In this document: piece after piece, positions 1 through 7,226 of the stretch
How positions within the stretch are numbered: the stretch's first letter is position 1
Layout: every line of letters begins with the position of its first letter
Source of the DNA: Gaiellasilicea sp963811885
GTDB taxonomy: Bacteria > Actinomycetota > Thermoleophilia > Gaiellales > Gaiellaceae
Assembly (NCBI GenBank): GCA_963811885.1
Contig: CAWETB010000015.1
Coordinates: forward strand, 1,426,001-1,490,000
DNA length: 64,000 nucleotides
Reading direction: 5' to 3'
Notes under the pieces: model-generated
What the model was told of the DNA's origin: nothing
The model's input: the letters and a program-made list of their open reading frames with translations, nothing else
Databases searched by the model: none
Position numbers and translations under genes: made by a program

Positions 1-1398
1 CTTCCTGGGCCCGGAAGCGGATCGCGTTCCCGAGCTGCTTCGGGTCGGCGATGCCGGTGACCTCGAAGGTCCTGACGCCGATCCGGTTGTTGGCGATCCC
101 GAGCCGGATCCCGCGCTTGGGCAGGTTGTGGCGCTTGAAGAAGTCGCGCAGCGCGACCGCGAGCGCCTCGGGGTCGCGAAGCTCCCCGCCGACGACGATG
201 CCGTGGTCGAGCGGCCCGCGCACGATCTGAACGAGCTCCGGCGTGCTGCCGTTGTTGATCCGGGCGGCAGCGATCTGCGAGCCGCCGATCTTGAGGCCGA
301 CGATCTTCTTCGAGCTGCTCCCGGGCAGCGACGCCTTCGAGAGCGAAGGCTTCGGGCGCGGCAGCCGGCGCATCTTCGGCTTCGACGGAGCGGGCTCGGC
401 GTCGTCCCATTCCTTCGAGGAGCGCTTGAACGAGAAGTCGCGCTTGTAGAACGGGACCTTGTTGGATGCAACCTTGGCGGGTGCGACCGTGGTCTGCTCC
501 GCCGGCGTTCCCTCTGCCTCGGAGACCTCTGCGACGGCCTTGGCCCTGCGCGCCAGCTTTGGCTTGCGCTCCTTCTTGGGCTTGGGCTCCTTCTTGGCCT
601 TGGGTTCCTTGGGCTTGCGCTCGGCCTTCTCCTTCGGCTCGCGCGGGCCGCGCTTGAGCGAGAACTCCTTCTTGTAGAACGGCACCTTCGCGGGCGCCTC
701 GTCCGGAGCAGGCTCCGGCCCGAGCTCCAGGGCGGCAGGCTCGTCGGCGACAGGCTCCACGGCTGCCGGCTCCTCCGAAGGAAGCTCCGGCAGGGTGACG
801 GTCGGCAGTCCAGCTCCGGCGCGACCGCAGCCGGCGGCAGCTCGGGCGCCGCCGTGGCAGGCAGATCGAGGTCGAGCTCGAGGTCGAGCTCGTCGAACTG
901 GGCCGGTTCCGGGAGGACAGGGGTGTCCGGTGTCGCCGGCTCGACCTGCGGGGCAACGTCGTCGACGTCAACGGGAGCTTCGACTGCCGGCGGTACGAGC
1001 GCGATCGGAGCCGGCGTGTCCTCGAGCTCCGGCTCGGGTACGAGCGCGAGCGGCTCCGCGGGTGGCGCGGAGACCTCCTCGAGGGGCTTCGTCAACCAGT
1101 CGTGCTCGCTCGGCGGCTCCTCCGCAGGAGGCGGGGGCGCCGCGGGCAGGCCGGCATACCGGGCGATCAGGTCGAGATCGACGGCCACGTCGGCGTCCTC
1201 GACGGCAACCTCGCTCACAGCGTCGGTCGGCGTCTCGACGGGCGTCTCGACCGTGCCCGCCTCGGACTTCTTCCGGAAGGAGACCTCCTTCTTCCAGAGC
1301 GGCGTCGAGCCGGCGTCCCCTTCGGGTGCGGCCGCCTCGGGCTTGCGCCGGAAGGAGATCTCCTTCTTCCAGATCGGGGTGTTCTTGCCGTCGCTCAT
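1..1398 (-). CDS. pilM: PilM-like type IV pilus assembly protein, partial, frameshifted
   Basis: Inner-membrane-associated actin-like protein that links the pilus ATPases to PilN/PilO. The C-terminal part runs off the left edge. Its start is visible (KKIVGLKIGGSQIAAARI, the first strand of the actin-like fold), as is RTFEVTG. An unusual N-terminal extension of about 300 residues, rich in Pro, Glu and Ala, carries four copies of a motif (TPIWKKEISF, TPLWKKEVSF, VPFYKKEFSL, VPFYKRDFSF). The ATG at 1398 overlaps the pilT stop (ATGA), so the two are translationally coupled. The frame changes near position 805: before it the protein reads APEL, after it GLPTVTLPEL. This is probably a sequence error. 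Confidence 0.8.
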   Translation of the reverse strand, partial: MSDGKNTPIWKKEISFRRKPEAAAPEGDAGSTPLWKKEVSFRKKSEAGTVETPVETPTDAVSEVAVEDADVAVDLDLIARYAGLPAAPPPPAEEPPSEHDWLTKPLEEVSAPPAEPLALVPEPELEDTPAPIALVPPAVEAPVDVDDVAPQVEPATPDTPVLPEPAQFDELDLELDLDLPATAAPELPPAAVAPELDCRPSPCRSFLRRSRQPWSLSPTSLPPWSSGRSLLRTRRPRRCRSTRRSSRSSAARASRRRRPSASPRNPRPRRSPSPRRSASQSWRAGPRPSQRSPRQRERRRSRPRSHPPRLHPTRSRSTSATSRSSAPRRNGTTPSPLRRSRRCAGCRARSLRSRRRRCPGAARRRSSASRSAARRSLPPGSTTAARRSSFRSCAGRSTTASSSAGSFATPRRSRSRCATSSSATTCPSAGSGSGSPTTGSASGPSRSPASPTRSSSGTRSASGPRK

Positions 1399-2639
1399 CA
1401 GACGCCGGTGACCCTCAGGCCGTTGTTGAGCGCGGCGACAGGCTCTTCGTAGCCGTTGCGCTCGAGCAGTCCCTCGAGCTGGTCGGGGCGGCTCGAGCAG
1501 CCGCGCGCGACTTCGAGCGTGATCACGCGCCGGAGGACGAGGTTCGCGAGCGACTGCTCCATCGTCATCATCCCGCGGCCGCTCGAGGTCTGCATGATCG
1601 TGTAGATCTGCTCGACCTTCCCCTGCCGGATCAGGTTTCTGGTGGCGTCGTCGGGCAGCAGGATCTCCAGCGCCGCGACCCGGCCGTTGCCGTCGGCCGT
1701 CGGCAGCAGTGCCTGCGTGACGATCCCCTGCAGCGAGCCTGCCAGCATGATCCGAACCTGCTCCTGCTGCTCGGCGGGAAAGACGTCGATGATCCGGTCG
1801 ACCGTGCCCGGGGCGCTCTGCGTGTGCAGGGTGCCGAGCACCAGGTGGCCGGTCTCGGCGGCGGTGAGCGCGGTGCCGATCGTCTCCAGGTCGCGCATCT
1901 CGCCGACGAGGATCACGTCGGGGTCCTGACGGAGGGCGGCGCGGAGCCCCTCGCCGAAGCTCGTCGCGTCGACGCCGATCTCGCGCTGGTTGACGATGCA
2001 GCGCTTGTGCCGGTGCACGAACTCGATCGGATCCTCGATCGTGAGGATGTGGTCGGTGCGGTTGCGGTTGACCTCGTCGATCATCGCGGCGAGCGTCGTC
2101 GACTTACCCGAGCCGGTTGGGCCGGTGACGAGGACGAGGCCGCGCGGCAGCATCGCGAGCTCCGCGAGCGAGGACGGAAGACTGAGCTCCTCGAGGGTCT
2201 TGAGCTCCTCGGGGATGACGCGGAACGCCGCGGCGAGCGCCTCGCGCTGGAAGTAGACGTTGACGCGGAAGCGCGCAAGTCCCGGGATGGCGTACGAGGT
2301 GTCGATCTGCCGCGAGATCTCGAGCTGCTTCTGCTGCCCGGTCGAGAGGACGCGGTAGAGGAGCTGCTGGGTGACATCCGGCGTCAGGACCGGCATGCCG
2401 TCGAGGCGCTCCAGCTCCCCACGGATACGCACCGCCGGCGCCGTGCCGACGGTGAGGTGGAGGTCTGAGGCGCCGAGCGCGACCATTGCTTCGAGGAGGT
2501 CGTCGATCGATCGCACCGCAGGAGAAGCGAGGGGGGTGATCCCGTTCACGCAGTCGACTATCGGCACGCCCCCTGAGTAACTTGAGAGAGGTATCGGCAC
2601 TTTCTGCGAATCGGCTGTTTCGCGTGCCGACTCACCCAC
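1398..2639 (-). CDS. pilT: PilT-type retraction ATPase, first copy
   Basis: Hexameric ATPase that depolymerises the type IV pilus from the cytoplasm. From the longest start (GTG 2639) the Walker A motif GPTGSGKST lies at about residues 173-181, followed by the Walker B region DVILVGEMRD and the His box GHLVLGTLHT. Family homology begins only around residue 42 (VRSIDDLLEAMVALGASDLHL), where a GTG at 2516 is another possible start; neither has a convincing ribosome site. The stop overlaps the pilM start by 4 nt. It faces away from pilA, and the shared intergenic region holds competing hairpins. A second PilT lies at 12252-13427. Confidence 0.93.
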   Translation of the reverse strand: MGESARETADSQKVPIPLSSYSGGVPIVDCVNGITPLASPAVRSIDDLLEAMVALGASDLHLTVGTAPAVRIRGELERLDGMPVLTPDVTQQLLYRVLSTGQQKQLEISRQIDTSYAIPGLARFRVNVYFQREALAAAFRVIPEELKTLEELSLPSSLAELAMLPRGLVLVTGPTGSGKSTTLAAMIDEVNRNRTDHILTIEDPIEFVHRHKRCIVNQREIGVDATSFGEGLRAALRQDPDVILVGEMRDLETIGTALTAAETGHLVLGTLHTQSAPGTVDRIIDVFPAEQQEQVRIMLAGSLQGIVTQALLPTADGNGRVAALEILLPDDATRNLIRQGKVEQIYTIMQTSSGRGMMTMEQSLANLVLRRVITLEVARGCSSRPDQLEGLLERNGYEEPVAALNNGLRVTGV

Positions 2640-2670
2640 CGTGAGGGATGCCGTGGGTGAGTGTTCACCC
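2630..2670. promoter_or_regulatory. Competing inverted repeats between pilT and pilA
   Basis: A 10-bp perfect inverted repeat (ACTCACCCAC at 2630-2639, GTGGGTGAGT at 2653-2662) encloses 13 nt. The right arm can instead pair with TCACCC at 2665-2670 through GGGTGA at 2655-2660 with a GTGT loop. The two hairpins exclude each other. The site lies 90-125 nt before the pilA start. Its role as operator or RNA switch is inference. Confidence 0.5.
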
Positions 2671-2756
2671 GTTCGAGGGGTTCACCGGCGCTGTGCGCAG
2701 GCCGATGTCCGGTCAGCTACCGCACCACCACCGTCCCTTCGGAAGGAGACACCCCA

Positions 2757-3157
2757 GTGCTCAGAGTCATCCGCAAGCGTCTCGACGCGAAGAGCGAGAA
2801 GGGTTTCACCCTGATCGAGCTTCTCGTCGTGATCATCATCATCGGCATCCTGCTGGCGATTGCCGTGCCGTCGTACCTCGGCTTCAAGACCCGCGCCAAC
2901 GATGCCGCCGCCAAGGCGAACCTCCGCGCCGCGATCCCGTCAGCTGAGGCCTACTTCGCAGACAACGCGACGTACGCGACGATGACGACGACTGCTCTGC
3001 TCGCCATCGACACCGGCCTCTCGCCGACCCTCACCGATCCCGGCCGGCTCGTGGCTCTCCGCCACGTCGTACTGCCTCCAGGAGACGCAGGGCGGCCAGG
3101 TCTGGCACGTCACGCGTCCGACCCCGGGCACCTATCTGTCTGGGCGCCTGCGCGTAA
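2757..3157 (+). CDS. pilA: Type IV major pilin PilA (two apparent frameshifts)
   Basis: Prepilin processed by PilD and assembled into the fibre. The GTG at 2757 follows GGAAGGAG at 2741-2748. A short basic leader precedes the cleavage motif KGFTLIELL and a hydrophobic helix (VVIIIIGILLAIAVPSYLGF). The frame breaks near 3035-3055: the downstream frame reads TSYCLQETQGGQVWHVTRP, typical pilin end. It breaks again in GGG at 3142-3144; with one G fewer it ends SGACA and TAA at 3155. The two Cys would form the usual C-terminal disulfide loop. A strong terminator follows. The abundant-pilin role is inferred from its lone promoter and terminator. Confidence 0.85.
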
Positions 3158-3179
3158 GCAGCACTCGCACGGCTTGACC

Positions 3180-3212
3180 GAGAGGGCGCGGGAAACCGCG
3201 CCCTCTCTTTTT
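3180..3212 (+). terminator. Rho-independent terminator of pilA
   Basis: A perfect 12-bp stem (GAGAGGGCGCGG at 3180-3191, CCGCGCCCTCTC at 3196-3207) with a GAAA tetraloop is followed by five T. It isolates pilA from the next gene. Confidence 0.92.
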
Positions 3213-3251
3213 CCCTTCAAGTCGGACCCGCGAATGCCGATAGACACACAC

Positions 3252-3842
3252 ATGGAGAAGCTCAGCCCCCCGGTCCGGATCTTTGCGCTCGTCGCGGCGC
3301 TCGCCGCCGTCGGCGGCATGCTCTTCGTCTTTACGTCCGGGCGCGGCTCGGCCGCCGAAGCGGACCTTGCTCTGCCGCCAATGGCAGCTGCAGCCGCGAA
3401 GCCGGCGAAGGCTCCTGCCGTCCACAAGACGGCCGCAGCCAAGGCCGCTGCGAAGGCCAAGCCGGCGACGCCCAGGGCGCCCGCCAAGGCCGCCGCTCCG
3501 AAGAAAGTCGTGCCCAAGCTTCCGCCGACGGGCTTCCCCGTCGCAGTCGACAGAGCGCTCGCCAACCACAAGGTCGTGGTCGTCTCGCTCGTCGTTCCGG
3601 GCTCACCGATCGACGAGCTCGCGGCCGGCGAGGCGAAGGCCGGAGCGAAGCTCGGCGGTGCCGGCTATCTGGCGCTGAACGTCCTCAACGAACGCGTCGC
3701 CCACGCCCTGCTGGCCAAGCTCGAAGGGCCGAAGGAGCCGAGCGTGCTCGTGTTCAAGCACACGGGTGAAGTCGCACTCGCGCTCGAGGGGTTCGTCGAC
3801 CGCGAGACGGTCGCTCAGGCCGCCGCGAACGCCGCCCCGTGA
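3252..3842 (+). CDS. Membrane-anchored thioredoxin-fold protein without redox cysteines
   Basis: Function unknown, within the pilus locus. One N-terminal membrane segment (VRIFALVAALAAVGGMLFVF) is followed by an Ala/Lys/Pro-rich linker of about 75 residues and a C-terminal domain that reads like a thioredoxin fold (KVVVVSLVVPGSPIDEL, then PSVLVFKHTGEVALALEGF). The usual CxxC is replaced by PGSP, so a disulfide role is unlikely. The ATG at 3252 is chosen because TAGACA lies 5 nt upstream (leaderless pattern); an ATG at 3234 is possible. The stop overlaps the next start by 4 nt. Confidence 0.7.
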   Translation: MEKLSPPVRIFALVAALAAVGGMLFVFTSGRGSAAEADLALPPMAAAAAKPAKAPAVHKTAAAKAAAKAKPATPRAPAKAAAPKKVVPKLPPTGFPVAVDRALANHKVVVVSLVVPGSPIDELAAGEAKAGAKLGGAGYLALNVLNERVAHALLAKLEGPKEPSVLVFKHTGEVALALEGFVDRETVAQAAANAAP

Positions 3843-4099
3843 GCTCGGCCGCAGCGTCCGAGCAGGAGCTCTTCGTCCGCCACGCACGCAAGGACGGCCG
3901 TACCGTCGCGGTTCTCCGCGCCGTCGACCACGGGGACTCCTGCATCGTCGAGACCGAGGTCTACCCGTCCGGCAACAATCCCAGCGAGACCGTCCAGGCC
4001 GGGCCCTACACCTTTGCGAACGCCGCCCAGGCGACGCAGTTCGTCACCGAGGCCGTCGAAGCGCTGATGGTCCTCGGCTGCGACGTCCAGGCCCAGTAG
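3839..4099 (+). CDS. Small conserved hypothetical protein
   Basis: 86 residues, not recognised. It starts with a GTG that overlaps the stop of the upstream gene (GTGA), so the two are coupled and probably act together. The protein is soluble, with no signal or membrane segment, and looks like a small alpha/beta domain (ELFVRHARKDGRTVAVLRAV, then a C-terminal helix AQATQFVTEAVEALMVLG). Its place beside pilA and opposite pilB suggests a link with the pilus, but nothing in the sequence proves it. Confidence 0.6.
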   Translation: MSSAAASEQELFVRHARKDGRTVAVLRAVDHGDSCIVETEVYPSGNNPSETVQAGPYTFANAAQATQFVTEAVEALMVLGCDVQAQ

Positions 4100-4103
4100 A
4101 CCC

Positions 4104-4460
4104 TCACCCGGCCGCGCGCGCCCGCTGCGCGTACAGCTTGTGTTCCTGTAACACAAGCTCTTCGGCGAGCTGAAGCTCGCGCAGCCGCTCGAGCACCAGG
4201 ACGACGCTCGGAACGAGCCCCGCCGCCGAGGTGGACGCCGCTCCCGCAAGCACCTTCCGCGCTTCTCTGCGCAGCTCCTGCCGCCGACGTTCGATCCGCA
4301 CGATCCGCCGCACGTGACCGTAGCTGGGCTGAATCAAGCCGAGTTCCCTCGCAGCCGCACCCACTCGCCGGCACGTCTCGGCCGCCGGTGCACCCTCCTC
4401 GTCGAGCGCGGCGACGAGAGCACGCAGCCGCGGGTCGTTCGGCGAGATCGCTGAGCGCAT
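4104..4460 (-). CDS. Small HTH-like protein framed by two palindromes
   Basis: 118 residues. The central part (ETCRRVGAAARELGLIQPSY then GHVRRIVRIERRRQELRRE) has the look of a helix-turn-helix with a basic recognition helix; the rest is helical. I do not recognise a named family. The ATG at 4460 is clear. One palindrome (4135-4159) lies inside the coding end, where it encodes LVLQEHKL; its near twin (4520-4542) lies 60-82 nt before the start, just past the pilB stop. A self-regulating DNA-binding role is inference. Confidence 0.6.
   Translation of the reverse strand: MRSAISPNDPRLRALVAALDEEGAPAAETCRRVGAAARELGLIQPSYGHVRRIVRIERRRQELRREARKVLAGAASTSAAGLVPSVVLVLERLRELQLAEELVLQEHKLYAQRARAAG
4135..4159. 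repeat. Palindrome P1 (inside the small HTH gene)
   Basis: Arms AGCTTGTGTT and AACACAAGCT around CCTGT. Reverse-complemented, its 21-nt core matches P2 (4521-4541) at 20 of 21 positions. Candidate operator or recombination site. Confidence 0.7.
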
Positions 4461-4519
4461 CTCTCGACCTTGCCGGAGGAGCTGTCAGGTGAGTGACTCG
4501 ACTTCGCGACGAAACGCTC

Positions 4520-4542
4520 GCTTGTGTTACAGAAACACAAGC
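4520..4542. repeat. Palindrome P2 (upstream of the small HTH gene)
   Basis: Arms GCTTGTGTT and AACACAAGC around ACAGA, located between the pilB stop (4558) and the start of the HTH gene (4460). It is inverted relative to P1, and their centres are 384 bp apart. Confidence 0.7.
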
Positions 4543-4557
4543 CGTCCTTCGCGGGCG

Positions 4558-6249
4558 CTAGACGAGGACTCGGGCGAGCTCTTCGACCGACGTCAGACCG
4601 CCGGCGACCTTCGCCAGGCCGTCGTCCCAGAGCGACCGCATCCCGGCCTCCATCGCGGCCCGCTCGACCTCCTCGCGGCTTGCGCGGGCGACCGCGAGCG
4701 CGGCGATCGACTCGGTCATCGTCAGCAGCTGGTAGATGCCGACCCGGCCCTTGTAGCCGGTCTGGTTGCACCGCGGGCAGCCGCGCTTGCGGTAGAACGC
4801 CATCCCGTCAGAGGCGAGCGCCACGTCGGAGGCGACGCGGGACTGGAGCAGCTCCTCGACGGACGGCTGGTACATCTCGCAGCAGTGCGGGCAGAGCTTT
4901 CGCGCCAGCCGCTGGGCGAGCACGCCGGTGACGGCGGCGCCCGTGAGGAAGGGCTCGACGCCCATCTCGTTCAGGCGGGTGATCGTGCTCGGGGCGTCGT
5001 TGGTATGGAGCGTCGAGAGCACGAAGTGACCGGTGAGCGCGGCCTCGATCGAGATCTTGGCGGTCTCGCCGTCCCGGATCTCGCCGACCATCACGACATC
5101 GGGGTCGGAGCGCAGGATCGACCGCAGCGCTGACGCGAACGTCAACCCGGCGCGGACGTTGATCTGCACCTGGTTCACGCCCGCCAGCCGGTACTCGACC
5201 GGGTCCTCGACCGTGATGATGTTGACCTCGGGCCGGTTGATCGTCGTCAGCGCCGCGTACAGCGTCGTCGACTTACCGGAGCCGGTAGGCCCTGTGACGA
5301 GCAGTGCGCCGGTCGGGCGCGCGACGATGTCCGCAAGACGCGCGCGCATGTCGTCGGCGAGACCGAGCTCCTCGAGCGTCGGCGCCCGCCTCGACTTGTC
5401 CAGGAGGCGCATGACGACCTTCTCGCCTTCGACGGTCGGCAGGGTGGCGACACGGATGTCGAGCATGCGGCCGGCGGCGGCGGCGGTCAGCGAGATCCGG
5501 CCGTCCTGCGGCTTCCGGCGCTCGGCGATGTCGAGCTTCGCGAGCACCTTCAGGCGCGTCGTGACGCCCGGGGCCATCCGCCGCGGGATCCGCTGGACCT
5601 CGGCGAGGACGCCGTCGACCCGGAAGCGGACGACGAGCGCATCCTCCTGCGGCTCGAAGTGGACGTCGGAGGCGCCGTCCTCGGCGGCCTGGAAGATGAT
5701 CGAGTTGACGAGGCGGACGAGCGGCGCGTCGGAGACGCCGTCCTCTGCCTCGAGGTCGTCGGCCTCCTCCTCTGTTTCCTCGAAGTCGTCCTCGGCTTCC
5801 TCGAGCACCGCTCGGGCGCCGAAGGCCTCGGAGGCGCGCGCCATGCGGCGCAGCTCGGCGAGGATGTCCTCACTCGACGCGACGCCGAGATCGAGCTGGT
5901 AGCGCGTCGCGAGCCGGAGCTCGTCGATGCCGTGGAGGTTTCCGGGATCTGCGACGGCGACACGCAGCACGCCACCCGCCAGCTCGTACGGAATCGCGAC
6001 GACGCGTTCCAGCACGTGCAGCGGAATCTGCTCGGCGGCGTCCCTCGCGACGCTCGTCAGCGCCAGGTCGACGAGAGCGACCTGGTACCGGACGGCGAGC
6101 GAGCGGGCGATCCCCGCGGACGAGGCGACGCCCTCGTCGACGATGGCCTGCGCGAGCGAGCCTTGGCCCGCCCGGCCACGCACGAGCGCGAGCTGGTCGG
6201 GGGCGACCAGGCCGGTGGCGGCGAGCAGGTCGGCGACCAGCTCGGCCAT
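4558..6249 (-). CDS. pilB: PilB-type pilus extension ATPase
   Basis: Powers pilin polymerisation at the inner membrane. 563 residues: N-terminal MshEN-like domain (about 1-135), an acidic linker (EEAEDDFEETEEEADDLEAE, about 151-170), then the GspE/PilB core with Walker A GPTGSGKST at about 320-328, DPDVVMVGEIRD Walker B, and the four-Cys zinc site made of CPHC and CPRC that distinguishes extension ATPases from PilT. ATG at 6249, TAG at 4558. It is separated from pilD by 226 nt in which I see no gene, so it may have its own promoter. Confidence 0.95.
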   Translation of the reverse strand: MAELVADLLAATGLVAPDQLALVRGRAGQGSLAQAIVDEGVASSAGIARSLAVRYQVALVDLALTSVARDAAEQIPLHVLERVVAIPYELAGGVLRVAVADPGNLHGIDELRLATRYQLDLGVASSEDILAELRRMARASEAFGARAVLEEAEDDFEETEEEADDLEAEDGVSDAPLVRLVNSIIFQAAEDGASDVHFEPQEDALVVRFRVDGVLAEVQRIPRRMAPGVTTRLKVLAKLDIAERRKPQDGRISLTAAAAGRMLDIRVATLPTVEGEKVVMRLLDKSRRAPTLEELGLADDMRARLADIVARPTGALLVTGPTGSGKSTTLYAALTTINRPEVNIITVEDPVEYRLAGVNQVQINVRAGLTFASALRSILRSDPDVVMVGEIRDGETAKISIEAALTGHFVLSTLHTNDAPSTITRLNEMGVEPFLTGAAVTGVLAQRLARKLCPHCCEMYQPSVEELLQSRVASDVALASDGMAFYRKRGCPRCNQTGYKGRVGIYQLLTMTESIAALAVARASREEVERAAMEAGMRSLWDDGLAKVAGGLTSVEELARVLV

Positions 6250-6475
6250 CGTGTTGATCGAGATGCCCGAGCGTGAGACGCTGCGCGCCGGCCGCCGCAG
6301 TCTCCTTGTCGGTCTTCCCGACGGTTCGCAGTTTTGACGGACGCTCGATGTCCATATCCCTCGTTCGAGTTATCGGCAGCCGGAGCCGTTCCCTTGACCG
6401 CTCACGGCGGCGAGCTCAAGCATTCGTGCGCCCCGCAGCGCGTCCTCCCCGGATCCGCCGCAGGGCGGGAGCTCG

Positions 6476-7222
6476 CTAGAGCAGGGTCAGGTACGCGTCG
6501 AGCAGGGCGTCACCGAAGAACAGGGCGACGATGCCACCGAGCGCCAGAAACGGCGCGAAGGGAATCCCCATCTTGCGCGCCTTGCTGCCGTGGCGGATGA
6601 AGAGGACGATCGAGGGGACGAGCGCTGCGATCATCCCCACCATCAGCGCGACCGGCACGGTGCGGCCGAGCATCGCGCCGAGCAGCAGAGCGAGCTTGAC
6701 GTCGCCCATGCCCATCCCCGCCGGGTAGGCAAGCGCCGCCAGGAACAGGAAGAAGGACGCGCCGAAGGCGCCGAGCGCCCACTCGACGCTCGGGTGCAGC
6801 AGGGTCTGTGCGACGAGCACGATCGCCGCCGCCGGCAGCACCACGACGTTGGGGACGATGCGGTGCGAGAGGTCCGTGGCGGAGACGGTGACGAGCGTGA
6901 GACAGAAGAAGGATGCGACGACCGCGTCGCCGCTGAGACCGAAGACGAGGAAGCAGGCCGCGACGAGCAGCGCCGCCACCAGCTCGACGGCCGGATAGAC
7001 CACGCCGATCTTCGTCCCGCAGCCCCGACAGCGCCCGCGCAGGAGCAGGTAGGAGACCACGGGGAGATTGTCGTACCACGCGAGCTCCGCTCCGCAGCTC
7101 ATGCACGCCGATCCGGGCGAGACGATCGAGCGCTTCCGTGGCACGCGCGCCGCGACGACGTTCAGGAAGCTCCCGAACGCAAGTCCGGGCACGAACGCGA
7201 TGGCGGCGAGGGAGAACGACAT
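6476..7222 (-). CDS. pilD: Type IV prepilin peptidase (A24 family)
   Basis: Membrane aspartyl protease that removes the leader of prepilins and methylates the new N-terminus. 248 residues, multi-pass. It shows GSFLNV near the N-terminus, the cytoplasmic zinc motif CMSCG and CRGCG, and the two catalytic Asp regions ATDLSHRIVPN and GMGMGDVKLA. ATG at 7222, 4 nt after the stop of the PilX-like gene, so it is probably co-transcribed with the pseudopilins it processes. Confidence 0.95.
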   Translation of the reverse strand: MSFSLAAIAFVPGLAFGSFLNVVAARVPRKRSIVSPGSACMSCGAELAWYDNLPVVSYLLLRGRCRGCGTKIGVVYPAVELVAALLVAACFLVFGLSGDAVVASFFCLTLVTVSATDLSHRIVPNVVVLPAAAIVLVAQTLLHPSVEWALGAFGASFFLFLAALAYPAGMGMGDVKLALLLGAMLGRTVPVALMVGMIAALVPSIVLFIRHGSKARKMGIPFAPFLALGGIVALFFGDALLDAYLTLL

Positions 7223-7226
7223 GGCG

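Noticed and set aside
128..1411. Long plus-strand open frames opposite pilM and other genes
   Set aside because: High-GC antisense frames rich in Arg, Ser and Ala without domains; shadows of the coding strand.
2640..2756. Cyclic di-GMP riboswitch before pilA
   Set aside because: GCGCAGGCC and GGTCAGCTACCGC recall parts of the GEMM consensus, but the required core segments do not align. Only the hairpins are reported.
4135..4542. Miniature insertion sequence with P1 and P2 as terminal inverted repeats
   Set aside because: The HTH gene extends 31 nt beyond P1, no target duplication is visible, and the protein has no transposase motif.
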